From the NCBI GenBank assembly GCA_934716995.1, contig CAKUYO010000011.1, positions 1-64,000 of the forward strand: 64,000 nucleotides of DNA, given 5' to 3'. Below the pieces are notes generated by a model that worked only from the letters and a program-made list of their open reading frames with translations, did no database searches and was not told the DNA's origin. Of the stretch, positions 16,500 through 24,053 are shown piece after piece. Position numbers and translations under genes: made by a program. The DNA comes from an uncultured Bacteroidales bacterium (lineage in GTDB: Bacteria; Bacteroidota; Bacteroidia; Bacteroidales; Paludibacteraceae). Positions within the stretch are counted from its first letter, which is position 1. Each line of letters opens with the position of its first letter.

Positions 16500-18151
16500 T
16501 GAAAATCGCCATTACGGGTATAGGTATCGTGTCCGCCCTTGGCATTGGCGCGGAGGCTAACAAGCGGGAACTGCAGGCAGGTGTATCACATCTGCAGCCG
16601 GCACGTATCCTGCCCACCTCGCACCATGAGTGGCCTATGGGCGAAGTGCCTTATACCAATGCGCAATTGGCTGAGTTGGCAGGGCAATCCCCCGACGCTG
16701 TCCTGTCCCGCAATGTCCTGTTGGGTCTCATTGCGCTGCGCGAAGCGTTGGCGGACAGTGGCATTTCCGTAGAAGACCTCGGTTCCATTCCGCTGGTCAA
16801 CGGCACCACCGTCGGCGGTATGGATATTACCGAGCAGCACTATGCCAAGTGGCGGCACGGGCAATGGGATACCATAGAGCAACTGTATCAGCACGAAGCC
16901 GATATGACCTCCGCTATGCTGGCACACTGCTACGGACTGCAAGACTCCCTTACGGTCAGCACTGCCTGCTCTTCCGCGCTCAACGCGCTTATCCACGGGG
17001 CAGGTATCCTGCGTATCGGTGCTGCCAAACGGGTTGTCGTAGGCGGCACGGAGGCACTGACACGCTTCCACGTGAACGGCTTTGCGGCATTGGGTATTCT
17101 CTCGCAGCATACCTGCCGTCCTTTCCAAGAGGACAGAGACGGCATCAACTTGGGTGAGGGAGCGGCATACCTGATGCTGGAAGACGCAGACGAAGCGGAA
17201 AGGCGCGGGGTGCATATCTATGGCTATTTGGCAGGCTATGCCAACCGCTGCGATGCCTATCACCAGACCGCTTCTTCGCCTGACGGAGACGGGGCGTACG
17301 ACGCTATGACGCACGCCATAGATATGGCAGGTATTGCTCCCTCAAGTATCCCGTACGTCAACGCCCACGGCACTGCCACACCCAACAACGATGCCAGTGA
17401 GTGGCGTGCGATAGAGCGTGTGTTTGGCAACACGATGCCATGCGTGGAGTCCACCAAACCGCTTACGGGGCATACCACATCCGCCAGCGGAAGCATAGAA
17501 GCCGTCTTCACGCTGTTCCGAATGGCGCAACGCCACTATCCATACACGATATGCAACGCCTTCGGCTTTGGCGGCAACGACAGCAGTATCGTGCTTGCAC
17601 AAGAACCTGTGGCACTTCCCGAACTGCCGTCTGACCCTGATGTTCAGATTACGGAAACGGTAGAGAGCGACGGTACCTTGGATTACAAACCGTATATCCC
17701 CCTTATGCAGGCACGCCGCATGACGCCGATGCTCCGCCAACTGATAGTCGTGGCATCGGAAGCACTCAGGGAAGCAGGTGTCCGGTGTCCCGATGCCATC
17801 ATTGTAGGTACACAGTGGGGCGGAATGATACCTACCGTTCACCTGCTGGAGCAACTGACCACGGCAGGCGAACACGACTTCTCGCCCGCGCAGTTTATGA
17901 GTTCCACCCATAATTCCGCTGCGGGTACCCTTGCCCGACACTTCGGGGCCAAGGGCTATAACACCACCATTGCCGGTGCGGAGCCGATGGCAAACGCCCA
18001 AGCCGATGCCGTACTGCTGCTGGCAACCGGTGAGGCAAAGACCGTACTCTGCTGTGCTTTTGACGAGGTGGACGAACGTTGGCAAAGTCTGCTGGAGCAG
18101 ATACACCGCCCTGCAAAGAACGTTGCGCAAGCCTGTGTGTTGTATGTTTAG
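16499..18151 (+). CDS. Ketosynthase fused to a ketosynthase-like C-terminal domain
   Basis: 550 residues. Residues 1-385 are a complete KAS II-type enzyme with Cys157 (STACSSAL), His290 (NAHGTATPNND) and His325 (LTGHTTSASG) and the GFGGNDSS loop. Residues about 405-550 form a second, shorter domain (MTPMLRQLIVVASEALREAG, then FMSSTHNSAAGTLARHF) of the ketoacyl-synthase N-terminal-like family, without the triad. Such a fusion resembles a condensing enzyme joined to its chain-length factor. The gene overlaps the following small transporter gene by 8 bp. Confidence 0.88.
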   Translation: MKIAITGIGIVSALGIGAEANKRELQAGVSHLQPARILPTSHHEWPMGEVPYTNAQLAELAGQSPDAVLSRNVLLGLIALREALADSGISVEDLGSIPLVNGTTVGGMDITEQHYAKWRHGQWDTIEQLYQHEADMTSAMLAHCYGLQDSLTVSTACSSALNALIHGAGILRIGAAKRVVVGGTEALTRFHVNGFAALGILSQHTCRPFQEDRDGINLGEGAAYLMLEDADEAERRGVHIYGYLAGYANRCDAYHQTASSPDGDGAYDAMTHAIDMAGIAPSSIPYVNAHGTATPNNDASEWRAIERVFGNTMPCVESTKPLTGHTTSASGSIEAVFTLFRMAQRHYPYTICNAFGFGGNDSSIVLAQEPVALPELPSDPDVQITETVESDGTLDYKPYIPLMQARRMTPMLRQLIVVASEALREAGVRCPDAIIVGTQWGGMIPTVHLLEQLTTAGEHDFSPAQFMSSTHNSAAGTLARHFGAKGYNTTIAGAEPMANAQADAVLLLATGEAKTVLCCAFDEVDERWQSLLEQIHRPAKNVAQACVLYV

Positions 18152-18497
18152 ATTGTTGTGCCTGATATTGATACAGAGCCTCTGCCTGTGTGCCGGACAG
18201 ATACAGATGAAGTTGGCACTGCGGGCTATGGGAGAGGTGTCTTTCTCGTGGGCGTTTGTGCAGCACCAACTCACCAACTGGTGGTGGCTTGGCTGCGGTG
18301 TCGGTTTCACGGCGGCAGGAGTGCTGTGGATGTATATACTGAAGCACTACCCCTTCTCCATTGCCTACCCGCTCTCCAGTATCACATACGTGTTCGGTAT
18401 GATAGCGGCAATGCTCATCTTCCACGAACATATCGTGTGGACGCAATGGTTGGGAATAGTGCTGATAATGGCAGGGTGCTTTTTTGTGGCGCATTGA
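18144..18497 (+). CDS. Small EamA/SMR-type membrane transporter
   Basis: 117 residues, four predicted membrane helices, as in the EmrE/ArnE small multidrug family. The fourth helix region reads WLGIVLIMAGCFFVA and the third YPLSSITYVFGMIAAMLIF. The start ATG at 18144 overlaps the ketosynthase stop. In lipid-decoration pathways such proteins flip undecaprenyl- or lipid-linked intermediates; here it may move a polyene-lipid intermediate across the inner membrane. The substrate is not readable from the sequence. Confidence 0.75.
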   Translation: MFRLLCLILIQSLCLCAGQIQMKLALRAMGEVSFSWAFVQHQLTNWWWLGCGVGFTAAGVLWMYILKHYPFSIAYPLSSITYVFGMIAAMLIFHEHIVWTQWLGIVLIMAGCFFVAH

Positions 18498-18650
18498 TGT
18501 TTTGAGGGGTGTAGCGGGGTAACCTATCCCTTGCTCATCCCTTGCTTATCCCTTGCTGAATCACCCACTCAAGCCCCGACTTTTACCGAGTGAATACCGA
18601 GAGAATACCGAGAGAATGTCGGGTGGATACAAGAACGAAAAAAGAGATAT
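18498..18650. repeat. Two adjacent 11-bp tandem arrays in an operon gap
   Basis: The largest gap inside the aryl polyene operon. It holds three units TATCCCTTGCT/CATCCCTTGCT/TATCCCTTGCT (18525-18557), then three units TACCGAGTGAA/TACCGAGAGAA/TACCGAGAGAA (18584-18616). Both have an exact 11-bp period. The first unit recurs at 56113-56123 and, inverted, at 29596-29606. Confidence 0.9.
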
Positions 18651-19103
18651 ATGATAGTAGCATTTATATTGTGTACGATTCTGAACCTTGAGGCGGACTT
18701 CCGTCAGGTGAAAGAGGTCAGGATGTTGCAGGAACCGCAGGTGAGTACGGGGCATGTGAGTTACAGTGCGCCCGACAGGATGTGCTGGGAGTACCGGTCG
18801 CCCGACCCGTACAAATGGGAGTTGGGCAGCCAATCCACCGCACCGCAGGTGCAGCAGTTGCTGCGGTTTATCGTGAATACGATAGCGGGCGACTATTTGC
18901 ACGACAGTGCAGAGTTCGGGGTGAAGCAGGAGGGAAACGTGTACTTGCTGACACCCAGGAAGCGGGAACTGAAGCAACTGTTCCAGTCGGTGCAGATTAC
19001 GATGCACGAGACGATGAACGTGGCGGAGTGCGTGGTGCTGACCGAGAAGAACGGAGACAAGAGTACGATAACGTTCCACAACGTGGAGATAAAGGAGGAG
19101 TGA
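18651..19103 (+). CDS. LolA-like outer-membrane lipoprotein carrier protein
   Basis: 150 residues. A short hydrophobic N-terminus (MIVAFILCTILN) is followed by a LolA-type half-barrel sequence: DFRQVKEVRML, SGHVSYSAPDRMCWEY-type strand and SVQITMHETMNVAECVVL. LolA-like proteins in aryl polyene clusters are thought to carry the lipid-bound product through the periplasm to the outer membrane. Three bases separate it from the second dehydratase gene. The signal peptide is unusually short; no better upstream start is visible. Confidence 0.8.
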   Translation: MIVAFILCTILNLEADFRQVKEVRMLQEPQVSTGHVSYSAPDRMCWEYRSPDPYKWELGSQSTAPQVQQLLRFIVNTIAGDYLHDSAEFGVKQEGNVYLLTPRKRELKQLFQSVQITMHETMNVAECVVLTEKNGDKSTITFHNVEIKEE

Positions 19104-19105
19104 GC

Positions 19106-19438
19106 ATGTTGGTAGGAGATTTCTGTCAGGTTATAGCACAGGACGGGCTGCGCTTTACGGTGCGGCTGAACGCCGCACACCCGATATACAAGGCGCATTT
19201 CCCCGATATGCCCGTTACCCCCGGGGCGTGCTTAGTGCAGATAGCCGAGGAACTGACGGGGCGGAAGATAGAGCGGATTACGAACCTGAAGTTTATGAAA
19301 CCCGTGCCGCCTGCGGCGGAGATAACCTATACTTTCACCCCGCGCAAGGAAGAAGAATACCAAGTAGTGATAACCGATAAAGAAGATACGTATGCGCGCT
19401 TCGTCGTTACATATATGCGCCCTGATACCCACCTATAA
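19106..19438 (+). CDS. Second hotdog dehydratase (FabZ/ApeI-like)
   Basis: 110 residues from the ATG at 19106, two bases after the LolA-like stop. The core motif AHFPDMPVTPGACLVQIAEEL is split between the His of AHFP and the Glu of IAEEL, matching the FabA/FabZ pattern H-F-P..P..P-G. It is followed by ITNLKFMKPVPPAAEI. It keeps the His-containing motif that the hotdog protein at 14304 lacks, so the two could act as a pair. It should dehydrate 3-hydroxyacyl-ACP to give the conjugated double bonds. It overlaps the next gene by 47 bp. Confidence 0.82.
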   Translation: MLVGDFCQVIAQDGLRFTVRLNAAHPIYKAHFPDMPVTPGACLVQIAEELTGRKIERITNLKFMKPVPPAAEITYTFTPRKEEEYQVVITDKEDTYARFVVTYMRPDTHL

Positions 19439-21950
19439 CAACCGCGGGACGGTGGTGGACGTGGTGCGCCGCACCCACCGGTATATGCAGGATATTATCG
19501 TGGTGGCGGACGGTTGTACGGACGATACGCTGACGCTGCTGCAGACGTTGGATTTCCCTGTTACGGTGGTGTCGTACGCACGCAACAGGGGCAAGGGCTA
19601 TGCCCTCAAACAGGGCTTCAGGAAAGCATTGGAGATGGGGTTCGAGTATGTGCTGACCATTGACGCGGACGGACAGCACTACCCCGAGGACATTCCGCTG
19701 TTGGTGAAAGAGGCGTTGCTGCACCCCAGGCATATCATCATCGGCAGCCGCGGGCTGCGGCATGAGAATATGCCGCGGCAGAATACGTTTGCCAACCGCT
19801 TCTCCAACTTTTGGTTCCGCATACAGACAGGGCGGCGGCTGCCTGACACACAGTCGGGCTTCCGTATCTATCCGCTGTACCGTATGCACGGCTGGCAACT
19901 GATGACGGCACGCTATGAGTCGGAGTTGGAGTTATTGGTGTTCTCCACGTGGGCAAGGATAGCGACTATTCCCGTGGCTATCCGCGTGTATTATCCGCCC
20001 CGTGAGGAAAGGGTGAGCCATTTCCGACCGGCGTACGACTTTACCCGTATCAGTCTGCTCAACAGTCTGCTGTGTGTGGTGGCGTTGGTGTACGGCTTGC
20101 CGAGAAGATACGCCCCGTCGCTGTGGTATGTGGGGAAACTGATACTGATATGCTTCCTGCTGATTACGCCTTATGCATGGGCGGTGCGGTTGCTGGGGGA
20201 CAGGCTGCCCGCACTGCGCAGGCACTTCAGAGTGTTCTGTTCGGCAATGGCACGCTATATGTCGAACACCATTCCCGGGGTGGACTTTCGGGTTACGGGC
20301 AAGCAGTTCCGCCCGCAAGACGGCAAGCCCCGTATGTATATAGCCAACCATAATTCGCTGCTCGACATCCTGACTATGCTGGCAGAGCAACCAGACTTGG
20401 TGGTACTGGCGCAAGACTGGGTGGGGAAAAATCCGCTCTTTGCACCGGTGGTGAAGGCGGCACGCTTCCCGTTGGTGAAAGGAGGGATAGAGAACAGTCT
20501 GGAGGTATTGCGCGACAGTGTCCGCCGTGGAGACAGCATATTGGTGTTCCCTGAAGGCACACGCTCACGGACAGGACACCTGCTGCCTATGCACAGCGGG
20601 GCGATGTATATAGCCGAACAACTGAACCTGCCTGTGGTGCCGGTGTGCATTCACCATAGTTATGACGTGCTGAACAAGGTGGATTTTCTGCTTTATACCA
20701 CGGGGGATATTACGCTGGAGTACCTGCCGGAGATAACCACTACCGACCCTACCTTCGGCGTCGGCTACAGGCATAAGACGAAGTCCATAGAACACTACTA
20801 CCGCCACCCGCTGGAGATAAACACACATACCGCAACCATACTCGGAGCAGGTGTGGGCGGCTTGTTTACGGCGGCACTGCTTGCCAAAGAGGGCTACTCG
20901 GTGACAGTATTGGAACAACTGCCCGTGGCAGGCGGCGGTATGTACAGTTACGAGCGCGATGGCGAGTGGTGGATGACGGGTATCCATGTGGTTTGCGGAT
21001 TAGGCGAAGGCGGTACCGTAAGGCAGGTATTAGACACACTGGGTATCCGTGTGCCGGTGGAGAAATGTCCGCCCGATGTGGCGCATGGCGAGGGCGACAT
21101 ATACTCGCTGCTCTATGGCGGGGCTACCTGTGGAAGTCAGGCGGACAGAGAGCGTATTATTGACCTGTTTAACGAAGGGACATACCGTTTTGTCGGTGGT
21201 ACGCGCCCGCTGACAGATGCGCTGTGCCTGTATATCACGCGCCATGGCGGACGGATACTGTCGGGCGAAAAGGTGACCAAGGTGGAGATACAGGACAAGC
21301 ACGCCGCCTGTGTCTATACCGAGAAGCACGAATATCGGGCGGATGTGGTGGTCAGTTCGTTACACCCAAAGATGTTACTCCCGCTGTGTACGGAACCGGT
21401 ATTCCGCCCTGCCACAATACATCGTATCGAACAGACCGAGGAGTCGTATGGTTCGTTCAAGGTGTATATCAAGTTCAAGCCGCAGTCGTTCCGTTACTTG
21501 CCGGAGAACCACTTTATCCTGCCTGAGAACATAGCCTTTCTTACCCCGCCCGTAGCGGGACAGGACGAGTGGGCGCACACGATGGAGGTGATAGCACCGT
21601 TGGACTACAGCGAACTGGCACCGTGGCAGCAAGACCGCAAAGCCGACTATGCGGCGTATGAAGCGTTCAAGCACAGCAAGGCGGAAGCATTGATAGACCG
21701 CATTGCTGCCATATACCCGAACCTGCGAGAGCAGACAGACTCCTACTTCACTTCCACTTCGCTGACGTTCCGTGACGACTATCTGACGCCCGAAGGAGCC
21801 ATGTTCGGGCTGAACCAACCGTTAGGAATGTACCGCACACGCGTGGACAACCTGTATCTGACCGGGCAGAACTGCCTGCTGCACGGACTGTGCGGCACGG
21901 TGATGACCTCGCAACTGGTAGCAGAAGAGATATGCCGAAGAAACTCATAG
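19392..21950 (+). CDS. Three-domain fusion: GT2 glycosyltransferase - PlsC acyltransferase - FAD oxidoreductase
   Basis: 852 residues in one uninterrupted frame. Residues 8-230 are a family 2 glycosyltransferase of the dolichol-phosphate mannose synthase type (ALIPTYNN, VVADGCTDDT, TIDADGQHYP). After a hydrophobic segment (about 250-275), residues 295-465 form a PlsC-type acyltransferase with H319 in NHNSLLD and the FPEGTRSR motif near 386. Residues 482-850 are a FAD-dependent oxidoreductase of the phytoene desaturase/retinol saturase type (ILGAGVGGLFTAALLAKEGY; C-terminal LYLTGQNCLLHGLCGT). It could glycosylate or acylate the polyene and carry out a redox step. The start at 19392 overlaps the dehydratase gene by 47 bp; no nearer start codon keeps the IPTYNN motif. 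Confidence 0.88.
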   Translation: MRASSLHICALIPTYNNRGTVVDVVRRTHRYMQDIIVVADGCTDDTLTLLQTLDFPVTVVSYARNRGKGYALKQGFRKALEMGFEYVLTIDADGQHYPEDIPLLVKEALLHPRHIIIGSRGLRHENMPRQNTFANRFSNFWFRIQTGRRLPDTQSGFRIYPLYRMHGWQLMTARYESELELLVFSTWARIATIPVAIRVYYPPREERVSHFRPAYDFTRISLLNSLLCVVALVYGLPRRYAPSLWYVGKLILICFLLITPYAWAVRLLGDRLPALRRHFRVFCSAMARYMSNTIPGVDFRVTGKQFRPQDGKPRMYIANHNSLLDILTMLAEQPDLVVLAQDWVGKNPLFAPVVKAARFPLVKGGIENSLEVLRDSVRRGDSILVFPEGTRSRTGHLLPMHSGAMYIAEQLNLPVVPVCIHHSYDVLNKVDFLLYTTGDITLEYLPEITTTDPTFGVGYRHKTKSIEHYYRHPLEINTHTATILGAGVGGLFTAALLAKEGYSVTVLEQLPVAGGGMYSYERDGEWWMTGIHVVCGLGEGGTVRQVLDTLGIRVPVEKCPPDVAHGEGDIYSLLYGGATCGSQADRERIIDLFNEGTYRFVGGTRPLTDALCLYITRHGGRILSGEKVTKVEIQDKHAACVYTEKHEYRADVVVSSLHPKMLLPLCTEPVFRPATIHRIEQTEESYGSFKVYIKFKPQSFRYLPENHFILPENIAFLTPPVAGQDEWAHTMEVIAPLDYSELAPWQQDRKADYAAYEAFKHSKAEALIDRIAAIYPNLREQTDSYFTSTSLTFRDDYLTPEGAMFGLNQPLGMYRTRVDNLYLTGQNCLLHGLCGTVMTSQLVAEEICRRNS

Positions 21951-22747
21951 CGACATACTGCCTGTTGCTTGTCGCCCTCTGCCTGTCGGCAAAGGTAACG
22001 CTGACACCTTTCTTGGCAGACTCTGCACGGAACACAGGTGCGGCGGTAGTGGTATGCCCGGGCGGCAGTTACAGTTGGCATGATATGAAAACCGAGGGGA
22101 CAGGTGTGGCGGAATGGCTGCAAAGCGAGGGTATCAACGCCTTTGTACTCAAGTATCGGGTAGCCACTATACCCGCGTACTTTATAGGTTGGCGCGTGCT
22201 GGGTATAGGAAACAAGTACCCCGATATGCTGACAGACGTGGAATGGGCATTGCGTGAGGTGTATGAGCAGGCGGACAAGTACCGGATAGACACCGCAAAG
22301 ATAGGCGTAATGGGCTTCTCCGCGGGCGGACACCTGACGATGATGTCCTATACGCACAACCGCACGCCGTACAGACCACACTTCCTGTGTCCCATATACC
22401 CTGTGGTTACGCTGGCAGACAAGAGCATAGCGCACCCGCGCAGCAGGCGCGGGGCATTGGGCGTATGGCGGCAGTGGAACAAGACTATGCAGGACTCGCT
22501 GTCGATAGAGCGGCATATCCCTGCCGACTGCCCGCCGGTGTTCCTTGTGAATTGTGCGGACGACCCTGTGGTACACTACCGCAATTCCGTGCTGTTGGAT
22601 TCGGCACTCACCGACCGGCATATCCCGCACCGGTACATACAATACCGGACAGGTGGGCATGGCTTTGGTGCTTCAGATACAAAAGGAACCGATGAGAGCC
22701 GGCAATGGAAAGCGGAGTTCCTCCGCTGGCTGACAGATATAATATAG
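21932..22747 (+). CDS. Secreted alpha/beta hydrolase (esterase-like)
   Basis: 271 residues starting at the ATG at 21932, which gives a signal peptide (KLIATYCLLLVALCLSA). Catalytic elements are Ser130 in GFSAGG, Asp in NCADDPVV and His in GGHGFG, with the oxyanion region VVVCPGGSY. This pattern matches the BD-FAE/acetyl-esterase group of alpha/beta hydrolases. In the cluster it may hydrolyse or transfer an ester of the polyene product in the periplasm. It overlaps the fusion gene by 19 bp. Confidence 0.85.
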   Translation: MPKKLIATYCLLLVALCLSAKVTLTPFLADSARNTGAAVVVCPGGSYSWHDMKTEGTGVAEWLQSEGINAFVLKYRVATIPAYFIGWRVLGIGNKYPDMLTDVEWALREVYEQADKYRIDTAKIGVMGFSAGGHLTMMSYTHNRTPYRPHFLCPIYPVVTLADKSIAHPRSRRGALGVWRQWNKTMQDSLSIERHIPADCPPVFLVNCADDPVVHYRNSVLLDSALTDRHIPHRYIQYRTGGHGFGASDTKGTDESRQWKAEFLRWLTDII

Positions 22748-22762
22748 ATAACATACGCGAAT

Positions 22763-24052
22763 ATGGATATAGAATACGCTTCACCGCAAGAGATTACACG
22801 CTACCAAGAGGGCTTGCTGCGCAAACAGATTGCCTATTTGGCAGCACACAGCCCCTACTATAAGAGAATGTTTGCCTGCACGGGCATAGCCCCCGAGTCG
22901 ATACAGACCATAGCAGACCTGCAACGCCTGCCCTTCACGGAAAAGAAAGACCTGCAACTGTATAACGGGGACTTCCTCTGTGTACCCAAGCAGGACATCA
23001 TTGACTACATCACCACGTCGGGAACATTGGGCGAACCTGTAACCTTCGGTTGCACAGAGCATGACCTGCAACGGTTGGCATACAACGAGCATAAGTCTTT
23101 TGCCTGTGCGGGAATACGCAAGGGCGACATCGTGCAACTGATGACCACTATCGACAAGCGTTTTATGGCAGGCTTGGCATATTGGTTGGGACTGCGGGAC
23201 TTGGGAGCGGGAGTCATCCGTGTAGGCAACGGCATACCCGAACTGCAATGGGACACTATCATGCGTATACGCCCCAATGCCATTATGTGCGTGCCGTCTT
23301 TTATCCTGCGACTGATAGAGTATGCCGAGCAGAACCATATCGACTACCAGCACTCCTCCGTGCGCAAGATTATCGGAATAGGCGAGGGACTGCGCGACCA
23401 GCAGTTCCATCTGAACCTGTTAGGACAGAGAATACACGACAAATGGCCTGAGGTACAACTGTTTGCCACCTATTCTTCCACAGAGATGTCCGCCACATTC
23501 TCCGAGTGTGAGTTCGGTTGCGGCGGGCACGTACACCCCGAACTGATTATAGTGGAAATCATTGGTGAAGACAATATCCCCGTGCCTGACGGGCAGAGCG
23601 GTGAGGTGGTAATCACCACATTAGGTGTGGAAGGTATGCCGCTGCTGCGTTTCCGCACGGGAGATATGGCAACCAAGGTAATAGAATCTTGCCGCTGCGG
23701 GCGCAACTCCTACCGCCTGACGCCTATCATAGGCAGGAAGAACAATATGATAAAACTCAAAGGCACCACCATCTACCCGCCTGCTATCAACGATGTACTT
23801 GACAACACCGACTATGTAGCCAACTATGTGGTGAAGGTCTGCAACTCCGATGCCGGTACCGATGAGGTGATTGTGCAGGTGAGTACCCGCTCCGACCTCA
23901 GCGAGGAGTCCGTCATCAAAGACCTGAAGGACAAGTTCCGCTCCCGTCTGCGCGTGGCACCCCGGGTGGAAGTGCTGCCGTTTGACACCATTCAGCATAT
24001 CAATTTCCCCGCCAAAGCACGCAAACCTGTCAAGTTTATCGACCTGCGATAA
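22763..24052 (+). CDS. PaaK-type acyl-CoA ligase (adenylate-forming)
   Basis: 429 residues of the phenylacetate-CoA ligase family. It has the AMP-binding loop YITTSGTLGEPVTFG, the motif ATYSSTEM, RTGDMATKV and the C-terminal lid region FPAKARKPVKF. It should activate an aryl acid, most simply the coumarate made by the ammonia-lyase, for loading onto an ACP. It lies 15 bp after the hydrolase gene and one base before the exporter ATG. Confidence 0.88.
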   Translation: MDIEYASPQEITRYQEGLLRKQIAYLAAHSPYYKRMFACTGIAPESIQTIADLQRLPFTEKKDLQLYNGDFLCVPKQDIIDYITTSGTLGEPVTFGCTEHDLQRLAYNEHKSFACAGIRKGDIVQLMTTIDKRFMAGLAYWLGLRDLGAGVIRVGNGIPELQWDTIMRIRPNAIMCVPSFILRLIEYAEQNHIDYQHSSVRKIIGIGEGLRDQQFHLNLLGQRIHDKWPEVQLFATYSSTEMSATFSECEFGCGGHVHPELIIVEIIGEDNIPVPDGQSGEVVITTLGVEGMPLLRFRTGDMATKVIESCRCGRNSYRLTPIIGRKNNMIKLKGTTIYPPAINDVLDNTDYVANYVVKVCNSDAGTDEVIVQVSTRSDLSEESVIKDLKDKFRSRLRVAPRVEVLPFDTIQHINFPAKARKPVKFIDLR

Positions 24053-24053
24053 T

